Positions 22,933 to 31,728 of a stretch of DNA of 42,574 nt are shown here, one piece after another; position 1 is the stretch's first letter, and every line of letters begins with the position of its first letter. The notes beneath the pieces are model-generated. The model made no database searches and was not told the origin of the DNA. It saw only the letters and a list, made by a program, of their open reading frames with translations. Position numbers and translations under genes: made by a program. The stretch comes from an uncultured Bacilli bacterium. Its GTDB lineage: Bacteria; Bacillota_I; Bacilli_A; RF39; UBA660. Location: contig CANQHQ010000009.1 of NCBI GenBank assembly GCA_947623825.1, positions 1-42,574 on the forward strand, written 5' to 3'.

Positions 22933-24141
22933 ATGAAAATAGGAATTATCGGTGGAGGAGCAGCAGGTTTGGTAGCGGCTATCTATGCAAAAACGGAAGA
23001 AAACGAAGTGATAATTTTTGAAAAAAAAGATAGTTGTGCAAAAAAAATTCTTATGACAGGAAATGGAAGATGCAATTATTGGAATGAAAATCAAGAAAAA
23101 AGACATTATCACAGTGAAAATCCAGAGATTGTAAAAGAGATTATGACGGAAGAAAATGCCCAAGAAGTCTTATCTTTTTTCGATATGCTAGGAGTGGTTT
23201 CGAAAATTAAAAATGGCTATTACTATCCCTATTCCAATCAAGCTTCCACAATCAAAACTTTATTACTGAAAGAAATCGAGCGAAAGAAGATTGAAACAAA
23301 AGAAAATTTTGAAGTAGATGAAATCGAAAAAAAAGGAAATCACTTTCTTATCAAATCAAAGGAAGAAGAGTGGGAAGTAGATCGTGTGATTCTAGCGACA
23401 GGTTCTTCCGCTTCTTTGAGAGAAAAGGACAATAATGGTTATCGAGTGGCGCAATCTTTCGGACACAACATCCTTCCTCTAGTTCCCTCGCTGGTTCCCT
23501 TGGTAAGCGCGAGAAAAGATTTAAAAAAATGGGCAGGAGTTCGCTCTAACGCAATCGTATCCTTATGGGTAGAAGATCAATGCTACGGAACAGAAGAAGG
23601 AGAACTTCAGTGGACGGAAGATGGCCTTAGCGGAATTTGTATTTTTAACCTCAGTGGAATGGCCAGTAAAGCTCTTTCTCTTGGACAAAAAGTATCTATA
23701 AAAATTCAGTGGATGCCATGGCTTCGTTCCGTAGAAGAGGGAAGAGATTGGTTCGATGACAAAAAAAGAAATACCCATCCTCTTGAAAATGTACTTGTAG
23801 GATTTTTAAATCCAAAATTAATCGAGATTCTTTTAAAAACAGCGATGGTTTCTAAAAATCAATCATGGAAAGCGCTTACGGAAGAAGAAAAAAATCGAGT
23901 ATTAAACGTCTTATTTTCCTTGGAAATTCCAATCTCTAAGACGAAATCTTTAGAAAGAGCCCAAGTGTGTAAAGGAGGGATTCCCTTATCGGAAATTGTT
24001 CCAAGTACCATGGAATCAAAAAAAGAAAAAGGACTTTATATGGTCGGAGAACTCTTGGATGTGGATGGAGACTGTGGAGGATATAATTTAGGATTTGCCT
24101 GGACGACGGGCATGTTAGCGGGAAAGGGAGTTAGAAAATGA
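22933..24141 (+). CDS. NAD(P)/FAD-dependent oxidoreductase, HI0933/BaiN (YhiN) family
   Basis: Flavoprotein of the HI0933 family, which includes BaiN, reported to act in bile-acid 7-dehydroxylation. Most members have no known substrate. N-terminal FAD-binding GIIGGGAAGLVAA (4-16), family signature MTGNGRCNYWN (usually GGGRCNxTN; the first Gly is replaced), LATGSSAS, and the C-terminal GELLDVDGDCGGYNLGFAW block, which contacts FAD. 402 aa is normal. It overlaps the next flavoprotein gene by 4 nt. Calling it baiN would over-claim the substrate. Confidence 0.9.
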   Translation: MKIGIIGGGAAGLVAAIYAKTEENEVIIFEKKDSCAKKILMTGNGRCNYWNENQEKRHYHSENPEIVKEIMTEENAQEVLSFFDMLGVVSKIKNGYYYPYSNQASTIKTLLLKEIERKKIETKENFEVDEIEKKGNHFLIKSKEEEWEVDRVILATGSSASLREKDNNGYRVAQSFGHNILPLVPSLVPLVSARKDLKKWAGVRSNAIVSLWVEDQCYGTEEGELQWTEDGLSGICIFNLSGMASKALSLGQKVSIKIQWMPWLRSVEEGRDWFDDKKRNTHPLENVLVGFLNPKLIEILLKTAMVSKNQSWKALTEEEKNRVLNVLFSLEIPISKTKSLERAQVCKGGIPLSEIVPSTMESKKEKGLYMVGELLDVDGDCGGYNLGFAWTTGMLAGKGVRK

Positions 24142-25751
24142 TTCGAGTAAGACAAGTAAAAGTACCAGTAGAAGAAGCCCAGAAGAAAAATATTCTTCCT
24201 TTTCTTGCCAAAAAGCTAAAAGTAAAGCCACAAGAAATTGTCGATTATAAAATAAAGAAAGAATCCATCGACGCAAGAAAGAAAGATGACATTTATATCA
24301 TCTATGAACTAGATGTGACGACACCGCGAGAAAAAGAATTGCTCCGTAGACATTCCTCTAACGATATCGATTTGGTAGAAGAAGAAACCTATCATTTTCC
24401 AGAAGCTGGAAATCAACCATTAGAAACAGGGCCCGTCATTGTCGGAAGTGGTCCTGCCGGATTATTTGCGGCCTATGTACTCGCCGAAAATGGATATCAA
24501 CCCATCGTCATCGAACGGGGAGAAAAAATCGAAGAAAGAATCCAGACTGTGACCGAATTTTGGAATACAGGAAAAATGAATCCCAACTCTAATGTGCAAT
24601 TTGGGGAAGGTGGGGCTGGAACGTTTTCAGACGGAAAGTTAAATACGTTAGTAAAGGATAAAAAGGCACGAGGAAAAAAAGTCTTTGAAACCTTGATTGC
24701 CTGTGGTGCCAACGACGAGATACTATATCAACAAAAGCCTCATATTGGTACGGATGCTTTAAGAAAAATCATTCAGAATATGCGAAAAAAGATTCTCGAT
24801 TTAGGAGGAACGTTTTATTACCAAACTTGCTTAACGGATATCGAAATAAAAAACCAAAAACTAGAACGCATAGAAATCAATCATACGAAATGGATTCCTT
24901 GTCATTGTCTCATTTTAGCGATTGGTCACAGTGCCCGCGATACCTATCAAATGTTATATGAACGAAACATTCAGATGGAAGCAAAATCGTTTGCGATTGG
25001 AGTACGAGTGGAACATCTTCAAAAAACAATTGATGAAGCCCAATTCGGTAAAAAGTATGCCTCAATATTGGGACCCGCGACGTACAAATTAACGCATCAA
25101 ACAAAAGAAAAAAGAGGAGTTTATTCCTTTTGTATGTGCCCAGGTGGGTATGTGGTAAATGCTTCTTCCGAAGAACATCGCCTCGCAATTAATGGGATGA
25201 GTAACTACCAAAGAGAGAGTGGAAATGCCAATAGTGCCATCGTTGTAACCGTATCTCCTAATGATTTTGGAACCCATCCTCTTGCGGGAATCGAATATCA
25301 ACGGAAATTAGAAGAAAAAGCCTATCAAAAAGCCAATGGTTGTATTCCTATTCAGTTATGGGGTGATTTCCAAAAAAATCAATCATCCCATACGTTAGGA
25401 AAAGTAATGCCTCAAACCAAAGGAGCTTACGCTTTGACCAATGTACGAGAAATATTACCCTCTTTTGTTGAAGAAGCCCTCCTAGAAGCCATTCCTATAT
25501 TCGGTAAAAAAATTCATGGTTACGACGCAGAGGATACCCTCATCGAAGGAATCGAAAGTAGAACCTCTTCTCCTGTACGCCTCGTCCGAAACGAAGAAGG
25601 ACTTTCTAATATACAAGGAATCTATCCTTGTGGAGAAGGGGCGGGATACGCAGGAGGAATTACGACCGCTGCGATAGATGGACTTCAAACCGCTGAAAAA
25701 ATCGCCATAAAATATGAAGAACCTCAGAAAAAAACTTCATTTTTTGAATAG
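24138..25751 (+). CDS. Uncharacterised FAD-dependent dehydrogenase (COG2509 type)
   Basis: 537 aa. A small N-terminal alpha/beta domain (residues 1-75, VRQVKVPVEEAQ) precedes the FAD fold VIVGSGPAGLFAAYVLAENG (about 97-116). The family-typical NSNVQFGEGGAGTFSDGKL, FAIGVRVEH, YSFCMCPGGYVV and the late CGEGAGYAGGI are all present. Members are widespread in anaerobic Firmicutes and lack an assigned reaction. Start by a 4-nt ATGA overlap with the HI0933-type gene, implying linked expression of two flavin enzymes. Confidence 0.92.
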   Translation: MIRVRQVKVPVEEAQKKNILPFLAKKLKVKPQEIVDYKIKKESIDARKKDDIYIIYELDVTTPREKELLRRHSSNDIDLVEEETYHFPEAGNQPLETGPVIVGSGPAGLFAAYVLAENGYQPIVIERGEKIEERIQTVTEFWNTGKMNPNSNVQFGEGGAGTFSDGKLNTLVKDKKARGKKVFETLIACGANDEILYQQKPHIGTDALRKIIQNMRKKILDLGGTFYYQTCLTDIEIKNQKLERIEINHTKWIPCHCLILAIGHSARDTYQMLYERNIQMEAKSFAIGVRVEHLQKTIDEAQFGKKYASILGPATYKLTHQTKEKRGVYSFCMCPGGYVVNASSEEHRLAINGMSNYQRESGNANSAIVVTVSPNDFGTHPLAGIEYQRKLEEKAYQKANGCIPIQLWGDFQKNQSSHTLGKVMPQTKGAYALTNVREILPSFVEEALLEAIPIFGKKIHGYDAEDTLIEGIESRTSSPVRLVRNEEGLSNIQGIYPCGEGAGYAGGITTAAIDGLQTAEKIAIKYEEPQKKTSFFE

Positions 25752-25784
25752 AGATTAGTATAATGAATGATGAAAGGAACATTT

Positions 25785-26471
25785 ATGAAAAATAAAATCG
25801 TGGTAGTATCTCTTGTTATCGTAGTTATACTGAGCGGTTTTCTATATCCATACTTAGAAGATGTCATGCAACAGAAAAATCTAAAAAAAGAAATCCAGGT
25901 TACGATGCATCTTTTTCAACTTCCCAATTTAGATTATGATCAAATCCTCGAACACCTTTCTCACACGGTATCCAAAGGAGAATATCAAAAAGTAGAGGAA
26001 GCAACCAAAAACTATTGTATGGATTATCTCATTTTTCTTTTAGAAGTTCTTTCTCTTTTAGATAGTCATCCTGAATCGAGATTTTTAACGATAGAAAATA
26101 TCAAACAAGATGGAAAAGACTTTTCGAAAACCAAAGAAGCGTTTGCGCAAGTGGAACATAAAATCACGGATTTAAATAAGCAATACCAACAAATTACCTC
26201 TGAAAAAAAGATGCTATCTTACGGAGAAAAGCAAAATTTAAGTGAAAAGTATTTTGATTTTTATAAAACAGAAATCGTAGGAAGGAAAGAAAATAAACAA
26301 ACCTTAGAAGAAGTCCTAAAAAGGACACTCTACGATTTAAAAATAGAAAAACAAATCATTACTCTTTTGTCGAATAGAAGAAACGATTGGGAACTACAAG
26401 ACGAAACTCTTCAGTTTTCGGATAATACGACGAAAGAAAAATACGAAAAACTAATAGAAAAACATTCCTGA
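25785..26471 (+). CDS. Membrane-anchored helical protein, 228 aa
   Basis: Unrecognised. One N-terminal hydrophobic helix (residues 4-22, VVVSLVIVVILSGFLY) acts as anchor or uncleaved signal; the rest is helical and charged, with coiled-coil character at about 125-200. The start is placed at 25785 because AAAGGA stands 6 nt upstream; the in-frame ATGs at 25767 and 25770 overlap or precede that site. A TATAAT at 25759-25764 could start a transcript here. The HMA-domain gene follows 14 nt later. Confidence 0.75.
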   Translation: MKNKIVVVSLVIVVILSGFLYPYLEDVMQQKNLKKEIQVTMHLFQLPNLDYDQILEHLSHTVSKGEYQKVEEATKNYCMDYLIFLLEVLSLLDSHPESRFLTIENIKQDGKDFSKTKEAFAQVEHKITDLNKQYQQITSEKKMLSYGEKQNLSEKYFDFYKTEIVGRKENKQTLEEVLKRTLYDLKIEKQIITLLSNRRNDWELQDETLQFSDNTTKEKYEKLIEKHS

Positions 26472-26485
26472 AAGGAGGCGATAAA

Positions 26486-26713
26486 ATGTTTGCGAAAAAG
26501 AAAAAACTCACAGTAAAAATCGAAGGAATGGGTTGCCAACACTGCGTGACAAAAATCGAAAATGCTCTCAAAGAAATGGATGAAATTGAAAAAGCAAAAG
26601 TAAGTCTAGAGAAGAAAGAAGCAGAGGTAACGTTAGAAAAAGAAATCGATCCAAATAAAATAAAAAAGGCAGTAGAAGAATTGGGTTACGAAGTCGTTTC
26701 TATCGAGGAGTAA
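26486..26713 (+). CDS. Heavy-metal-associated (HMA) domain protein, CopZ-like
   Basis: 75-aa ferredoxin-like metal chaperone. The metal site GMGCQHC (C17, C20) matches the GMTCxHC consensus for Cu+ (or other soft metal) binding, followed by the expected alpha/beta pattern ending in ELGYEV. Family members pass copper to P-type ATPases. No copper ATPase is in this window; the P-ATPase at 13.8 kb is of the calcium type. Strong AAAGGAGG ribosome site. Confidence 0.9.
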   Translation: MFAKKKKLTVKIEGMGCQHCVTKIENALKEMDEIEKAKVSLEKKEAEVTLEKEIDPNKIKKAVEELGYEVVSIEE

Positions 26714-26737
26714 GAACAAGAGAAGGAGAAAGAAAAG

Positions 26738-27298
26738 ATGAAGTTGAAGTATCAAGATAAACAGGTATTTTCTATGTTAAACGAAGGTCTAGGAGTGATG
26801 ATTCGGCAAAAGAAAATCTTAAAGCATCCCAATAAAAGAGTAAGAGGAGCACTCGGATATGGACTAATCAATCTGATTCCTACCGCTTTACTAATCGCTT
26901 TTACTGTTTGGTTATATGAAATTCAATTAAATATCTTTTTCCTTCCTTTTTTACCAATTCTAATTGGGATAGAAATACTCATTCACATCATTTATTTTCT
27001 TTATTTTTTCTGTTTCTTTTTGAAAAGAAAAAAAGAAAAACGAGTAGGGAAACTCGTGATTGATGAAACCGGAATCAAAGATATGGTTGGGAAAAAGGAA
27101 AAAACCGAAATCTCATGGGAAAACATCGATTTCATCGTAAAGAAAAAATATGCCGTGACGATTCTTTCGAAACAGGCGTCCTATATCATCGTCGAATCCT
27201 CTTTGAAAGACAAAATCTGGATGGCGGTTCGAAAATACAATCAAGAAGTAATCTTACTAGACAAAGGACAGAAAAATGATACTAAACGTAAGCGGTAG
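26738..27298 (+). CDS. YcxB-like two-helix membrane protein
   Basis: Cytosolic N-terminus, two membrane helices (about 42-63 and 67-92), then a small beta-rich domain (LVIDETGIKD, KTEISWENIDFIVKKK, YIIVE) that resembles the YcxB C-terminal domain. Function of that family is unknown. The gene overlaps the DUF1848 gene by 23 nt. Confidence 0.65.
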   Translation: MKLKYQDKQVFSMLNEGLGVMIRQKKILKHPNKRVRGALGYGLINLIPTALLIAFTVWLYEIQLNIFFLPFLPILIGIEILIHIIYFLYFFCFFLKRKKEKRVGKLVIDETGIKDMVGKKEKTEISWENIDFIVKKKYAVTILSKQASYIIVESSLKDKIWMAVRKYNQEVILLDKGQKNDTKRKR

Positions 27299-28166
27299 AA
27301 CGGATATTGTCGCCTTCTATACCGATTGGTTTTTCAATCGATATCGAGAAGGTTATGTCGATGTCAGAAATCCCTTTCAACCCAAACTCGTCAGCCGCAT
27401 CTACTTTGAAGATGTCGACGCTATTCTTTTTTGTACCAAAAATCCAATTCCTATCGTAGATAGATTAAAAGAAATTGAAAAACCGATTCTTTTTCACGTA
27501 ACTTTGACACCATATGGAAAAGAAATTGAACCGAATGTTCCTTCGAAAAAAGAAATCATCGAAGCCATTAAAAAGATTTCTTCTCTTTTAGGACCGAATG
27601 CCCTTTATTTGCGTTATGATCCTGTCTTTCTCAGTGACAAGTATACTCTTGCGTATCATACTAAAATGTTTGACCGATTGATGATGCTGTTGTCCGGTTA
27701 CGTAACCAAAGTATTGATTTCTTTTATTGATGAATACAAAAATGTTAAAAAACACGAGACCATACTGCATCGACGTCCTTTTACAGAAGAAGATTACGAA
27801 GTCCTTGGTCGCTCTTTTGCGGAAAGTGCCAAAAAATATGGAATGACCGTTCAAACGTGTTCAGAAGAAAAAAATCTTGTAGAATATGGATTTATTCGGG
27901 ATGATTGTTTTTCTCATGCCCTTGCGTTCCAATTGACAGGGAAAACTTATAAAACGTGGAAAGCCCGTAAAGGAAAAACTTGTCATTGTGTCGAAATGGT
28001 GGATATCGGAGAATATAATACTTGTTGTCACTTCTGCCGCTACTGTTATGCCAATTTCGATGAAAAACAGGTTCAAGAAAAAAGAAAAAGACACGACAAG
28101 AACTCCTCCTTACTGATTGGTAAAATAGAAGAAGGAGATCGAGTGGTAAGAAGAGTAGACAAGTAG
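27276..28166 (+). CDS. DUF1848 family protein with Cys cluster
   Basis: Starts NVSGRTDIVAFYTDWFFNR, the typical DUF1848 opening, followed by DAILFCTKNP, LYLRYDPVFL and a Cys-rich C-terminal region CHCVEMVDIGEYNTCCHFC with a further YCY, giving at least five clustered cysteines. These suggest an Fe-S cluster or zinc site; TIM-barrel and radical-SAM-like relations have been suggested for such proteins, but no reaction is established to my knowledge. 296 aa is normal. The stop lies 6 nt from the end of the convergent tspO-like gene with no clear terminator between them. Confidence 0.85.
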   Translation: MILNVSGRTDIVAFYTDWFFNRYREGYVDVRNPFQPKLVSRIYFEDVDAILFCTKNPIPIVDRLKEIEKPILFHVTLTPYGKEIEPNVPSKKEIIEAIKKISSLLGPNALYLRYDPVFLSDKYTLAYHTKMFDRLMMLLSGYVTKVLISFIDEYKNVKKHETILHRRPFTEEDYEVLGRSFAESAKKYGMTVQTCSEEKNLVEYGFIRDDCFSHALAFQLTGKTYKTWKARKGKTCHCVEMVDIGEYNTCCHFCRYCYANFDEKQVQEKRKRHDKNSSLLIGKIEEGDRVVRRVDK

Positions 28167-28172
28167 CGGTCT

Positions 28173-28625
28173 CTAATTAAGTAAATAAATTCCAATGGTT
28201 AAATAAGTCGCAAAGAGAATCCATAGAAAGTAAGGAACAAGAAGATAAGAAGAAATCTTCTTTTTTTTGTAAAAAGCCCAAATGAGCCAACCGACAAGAA
28301 AATCTAAAAGAAGAATCCAAAAGACCGAAAAAAGCCGCCATTGAAATAAGAAAAACACAATGCTCCAAAGAAGATTGACCCCTAACTGGAGATAGTAGAG
28401 AACGGATTCTCTCCCAAATGGTTCTTCCTTTCGAAAAAGATAATAAGAAATCCCCATAAGAAGATAAAGAAAAAACCAAACGATAGGGAAGACAACACCG
28501 GGAGGAGACAAAGGTGGTTTTTCAAGTAGAGAATAATCGATTCTTCCAGAAAGAAGAAAGCCAACCAAGGTTCCTAATAAAACAGGTAAAAAAATTTGAA
28601 AAAATGAAATCCATTTTTGATTCAT
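28173..28625 (-). CDS. tspO: TspO/MBR family membrane protein
   Basis: Five membrane helices and the tryptophan-rich TspO pattern: KPPLSPPGVVFPIVWFFLY, then LGVNLLWSIVFF, and YFLWILFATYLTIGIYLLN at the C-terminus. These are the conserved WxPPxxxFxxVW, NxxWxxxFF and PYxxWxxFAxxL motifs. Members bind porphyrins and help regulate tetrapyrrole or stress responses. 150 aa is normal. AAGGAGG lies 6 nt before the ATG. Confidence 0.93.
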   Translation of the reverse strand: MNQKWISFFQIFLPVLLGTLVGFLLSGRIDYSLLEKPPLSPPGVVFPIVWFFLYLLMGISYYLFRKEEPFGRESVLYYLQLGVNLLWSIVFFLFQWRLFSVFWILLLDFLVGWLIWAFYKKKKISSYLLVPYFLWILFATYLTIGIYLLN

Positions 28626-28719
28626 GATAACCTCCTTACTTTTAAACTATGTCATAAAAGTAGAAAATAGACGAAAGAGAAGAAAAAAGAAGAGAAAAAT
28701 AGAATTCTGATGCAAGATT

Positions 28720-28728
28720 TGTTACAAT
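28720..28728 (+). promoter_or_regulatory. Extended -10 promoter of the methyltransferase gene
   Basis: TG-T-TACAAT (TACAAT 28723-28728), 23 nt before the ATG at 28751. Confidence 0.5.
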
Positions 28729-28750
28729 AAAAGAGAAGGGAAAGAGAACC

Positions 28751-29650
28751 ATGACAAACGAGGAAAAAATTTTTTTCATCAACAAATTAAAGGAAGAGTA
28801 TCAAGCCGAAGAAGTAAGTAAAATAGAAAAAGGACTTCAATCGACGCGACCGACAACTTTGAGAATCAATACAATGGTAACCACCAAAGCGAAGGTACTA
28901 CAAGAATTAAAAAGTCATCATCTTGCCTATGAAGAAGTGCCTTGGTACCAAGATGCCATCATTCTCAAACAGGCGACAAAGAAAGACATAGAAAATTTAT
29001 CAATCTATCAACAAGGAGAGATTTATCTTCAAAGTTTGTCTTCTATGCTTCCGCCTCTCTTTCTTAATCCGAAACCGAAAGAATCGATTCTCGATATGAC
29101 CGCCGCACCAGGAGGAAAAACGACGCAAATGTATGCCTTATCTCATGGACAGGCAATGATTACGGCATGTGAGAAAAATAAAATTCGCGGAGAACGATTA
29201 AAGAAAAATTTAGAAATACAAAAAGCAACAAGAGTCAGTGTCCTAATCCAAGATGCGACAAAGTTAGATTCTTCCTTTTCCTTTGATAAAATCCTACTAG
29301 ATGCTCCTTGTAGTGGTAGTGGAACGATTCTTTGGAACCAAGAATCCAAAGAGTCACTTTGCCTCCTTCTGGAAAGATTACCTCAAGAACAAAAAAGGTT
29401 ATTACGGAAAGCAATTGAAATGTTAAAAAAGGGAGAAGAAATGATTTATTCTACCTGTTCTATTTTGAAAGAAGAGAATGAAGAGGTCCTTGCTACCATC
29501 TTAAAGGAAGGAAAGGTCGAACTAGTTCCTTGTGATGGTTTTGATTCTATGGGAATAGAAACGTTAACCAGCACCCTAGAACATGTTCTTACGATTTGTC
29601 CAACGGAAGAGATGGAAGGATTTTTTATAGCGAAATTAAGGAGAAAATAA
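28751..29650 (+). CDS. RsmB/RsmF-type rRNA m5C methyltransferase
   Basis: SAM-dependent RNA cytosine-5 methyltransferase of the NOL1/NOP2/Sun family. Visible: N-terminal RPTTLRINT (RNA-binding arm), SAM motif DMTAAPGGKTTQM (about 113-125), catalytic motif DAPCSGSG (about 183), and the second cysteine in STCS (about 235). 299 aa, i.e. the minimal form without an N-terminal NusB-like or C-terminal PUA domain, so the target site (16S C967, C1407 or a tRNA) cannot be named. YbaK follows 9 nt later. Confidence 0.92.
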   Translation: MTNEEKIFFINKLKEEYQAEEVSKIEKGLQSTRPTTLRINTMVTTKAKVLQELKSHHLAYEEVPWYQDAIILKQATKKDIENLSIYQQGEIYLQSLSSMLPPLFLNPKPKESILDMTAAPGGKTTQMYALSHGQAMITACEKNKIRGERLKKNLEIQKATRVSVLIQDATKLDSSFSFDKILLDAPCSGSGTILWNQESKESLCLLLERLPQEQKRLLRKAIEMLKKGEEMIYSTCSILKEENEEVLATILKEGKVELVPCDGFDSMGIETLTSTLEHVLTICPTEEMEGFFIAKLRRK

Positions 29651-29659
29651 GGTGAAAAG

Positions 29660-30133
29660 ATGGAAGAAAAAACCAATGTAATGCGTGCGTTAGATGCGAA
29701 AAAAATAGAGTACAAAAAATACCATTATCAAAGTGTGGGCGCAATTAGTGGTGTAGAGGTTGCCACTTTGTTGCATCAGAATCCAAAACAAGTATTCAAA
29801 ACGTTAGTAACTGTTTCCAATACCAAAAATTACTACGTCTTTTTGGTTCCCGTAGCCGAAGAATTGGATTTAAAAAAAGGCGCTTCTAGTGTCAATGAAA
29901 AAAGTTTAGAAATGTTGAAACAAAAAGATCTTCTTCCGTTAACTGGGTACGTCCATGGTGGATGCTCTCCAATCGGAATGAAAAAACAATTTCCAACCGT
30001 ACTAGATGAAAGTGCCAAACAGTTCGAAACCATTATTTTTAGTGCGGGAAAGATTGGCTATCAAGTAGAGATGAAACGGATAGATTTAGAATCGATGGTT
30101 CCCATTTCTTATTCTGAAATTACAAAATCTTAA
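29660..30133 (+). CDS. ybaK: Cys-tRNA(Pro) deacylase YbaK/EbsC
   Basis: Removes Cys mischarged onto tRNA-Pro by ProRS. YbaK hallmarks: VFKTLVTVSN (catalytic Lys region, K47), YVFLVPVAEELDLKKGA, GYVHGGCSPIGMKK (the conserved GGxSPIG loop) and the final IFSAGKIGYQVEM. 157 aa is normal. Short spacing from the methyltransferase gene suggests a small operon for translation fidelity. Confidence 0.95.
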   Translation: MEEKTNVMRALDAKKIEYKKYHYQSVGAISGVEVATLLHQNPKQVFKTLVTVSNTKNYYVFLVPVAEELDLKKGASSVNEKSLEMLKQKDLLPLTGYVHGGCSPIGMKKQFPTVLDESAKQFETIIFSAGKIGYQVEMKRIDLESMVPISYSEITKS

Positions 30134-30151
30134 GAGAAAAAGGAAAAAAGA

Positions 30152-30160
30152 TGTTATAAT
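30152..30160 (+). promoter_or_regulatory. Extended -10 promoter of the CMD-like gene
   Basis: TG-T-TATAAT (TATAAT 30155-30160). The leader is about 100 nt and starts with a dyad. Confidence 0.6.
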
Positions 30161-30168
30161 GAAAGAAA

Positions 30169-30197
30169 GATAAAAACAATAGAAATTGTTTTCTATC
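30169..30197 (+). promoter_or_regulatory. Dyad at the start of the CMD-like leader
   Basis: GATA-a-AAACAAT / ATTGTTT-tc-TATC with an AGAA loop, starting within a few bases of the expected transcription start. No T-run follows, so it is not a terminator. It could be an operator or an RNA-stabilising hairpin. Confidence 0.4.
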
Positions 30198-30266
30198 GAT
30201 GATTCCTAACACAAAAAATAGGAGAGAAGATACAAATAGAAAAGAGATAGGAAAGAAGGAAATAAA

Positions 30267-31028
30267 ATGTCAGTCACAGAATATGCACAAAAGTATAGAG
30301 AAAAAATGGATACCAAGATAGGTAGTTTTTTCGACACGGATCCAGAATTTATGAAAATCTACAGTAATTTTGCGTTAGACGAAGTAGTCAATCAAGACGG
30401 GTTAGATGGAAAGACTCGGTTTCTTGCCATTCTCGCTTCTTTGGTTGGATGTGGCGCAAGAGAAGAGTTCCGCGAAATCATTTCTGCCGCTTTGAACTTT
30501 GATGTGACACCTATAGAAATCAAAGAAATGGTCTACCAATCTGTTGCCTATTTGGGATTTGGAAGAACACTCCCATTTCTAAGAATTACCAACGAAGTAT
30601 TCCAAGCAAGAGGAATCGAATTACCACTAAAAGGGCAATCTACTACAACCATAGACACTAGATTAGAAAAAGGAATCGAAGCCCAGGTTCAAATTTTTGG
30701 AGAATCTATGAAAGATTTTTATCGTAGTGGAGACATCGATTCTCGTCATATTCATCGTTGGTTAACAGAAAATTGTTTCGGTGATTATTATACGAGAGGG
30801 GGACTCACCCATCGCCAAAGAGAAATGATTACCTTCTGCTTTCTAATGGCGCAAGGGGGATGTGAACCGCAATTGATTTCCCATGCCCGGGCAAATATGT
30901 TAATTGGAAATGAAAAACAATTTTTAATTAGTATCATTTCAACTTGTATTCCATACCTTGGTTATCCAAGATGTTTAAATGCTCTCGAGTGTGTAAACAA
31001 AATAGAAGAGATAGAGGAGACTCAATAA
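30267..31028 (+). CDS. Tandem carboxymuconolactone decarboxylase-like protein
   Basis: Two CMD/AhpD-fold domains in 253 aa: residues about 30-110 (FLAILASLVGCGAREEFREII, then YLGFGRTL) and about 150-240 (RQREMITFCFLMAQGGCEPQL). Neither has the CxxC peroxidase motif of AhpD, so an antioxidant role is not indicated; each has one cysteine. Similar tandem forms are often annotated as 4-carboxymuconolactone decarboxylase without aromatic degradation genes near them, as here. The ribosome site AGGAAAGAAGG precedes the ATG; a terminator follows the stop. Confidence 0.85.
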   Translation: MSVTEYAQKYREKMDTKIGSFFDTDPEFMKIYSNFALDEVVNQDGLDGKTRFLAILASLVGCGAREEFREIISAALNFDVTPIEIKEMVYQSVAYLGFGRTLPFLRITNEVFQARGIELPLKGQSTTTIDTRLEKGIEAQVQIFGESMKDFYRSGDIDSRHIHRWLTENCFGDYYTRGGLTHRQREMITFCFLMAQGGCEPQLISHARANMLIGNEKQFLISIISTCIPYLGYPRCLNALECVNKIEEIEETQ

Positions 31029-31030
31029 GT

Positions 31031-31056
31031 AAAAAGAGATTTCCTCTTTTTTCTTT
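31031..31056 (+). terminator. Intrinsic terminator
   Basis: AAAAAGAG (31031-31038) / CTCTTTTT (31044-31051), 5-nt loop, then Ts. Confidence 0.75.
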
Positions 31057-31151
31057 ACAAAAACAAAAATTCATCAGAAAAAAGAGGTTTTTTGTAGAAG
31101 GAAAAGCTGTTTTGGAGTATAATGTCAATAAAGAATCGATGAGGCGATAGA

Positions 31152-31727
31152 ATGAAAGAACGGATAGTAAAAGAAGTAGAGGAATATCTTCAAATGTTTC
31201 CAGAGGAAACAAAAAAGTTAGAACGCCTAAATAATTTTTTAAGAACGACCCCAGAAGATAAGATAGGGGATTGGAATTATTTTGAGGGACATCTTGTCTC
31301 TAGTGCTTTTGTCTATGCGAAGAAAGAACAGAAGTTTTTAGTCTTATATCATAAAGATTTTCAAACCTATGTCTATCCAGGAGGACACATGGACAAAGAA
31401 GATGCGACCCCTTTAGAAACAGCCAAAAGAGAAGTGAAAGAAGAGACGGGAATCACCAAAGTACAAGAATATTCCTTTGGAGAAGACAAAGAGGTTCCCA
31501 TCGATATCAATATTCATACCATTGCCTACAACGAAAGACTAAACCTTCCGTCGCACTTGCATTTTGATTTTCGTTATTTCTTTGTCATCGAGAAAATCGA
31601 AGAAGTAACCCTCGATCATGAATCTAGGGATTATCAATGGATTGAGGTTGGGGAACTATTTAATCGTCATTTCAATATAGATAAAGAAAAATTAGAAAAA
31701 TTGATTTCTGAAGTAAATGAGGTGTAA
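31152..31727 (+). CDS. NUDIX hydrolase
   Basis: NUDIX box YPGGHMDKEDATPLETAKRE followed by VKEETGI (about residues 75-101); compared with the GX5EX7REUXEEXGU consensus there is one extra residue in the first half, while the catalytic REVKEE helix is intact. These enzymes hydrolyse nucleoside diphosphates linked to a second group; the substrate is not evident. 191 aa with an N-terminal helical extension. TATAAT at 31118-31123 is a likely -10. The GAGGTG coding its last two residues doubles as the ribosome site of the next gene, whose ATG is 1 nt after the stop. Confidence 0.92.
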   Translation: MKERIVKEVEEYLQMFPEETKKLERLNNFLRTTPEDKIGDWNYFEGHLVSSAFVYAKKEQKFLVLYHKDFQTYVYPGGHMDKEDATPLETAKREVKEETGITKVQEYSFGEDKEVPIDINIHTIAYNERLNLPSHLHFDFRYFFVIEKIEEVTLDHESRDYQWIEVGELFNRHFNIDKEKLEKLISEVNEV

Positions 31728-31728
31728 A

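Noticed and set aside
26486..26713. Copper export operon with the HMA protein
   Set aside because: No copper ATPase, CsoR or CopY gene adjoins it; the only P-type ATPase in the window is of the calcium type and 10 kb away.
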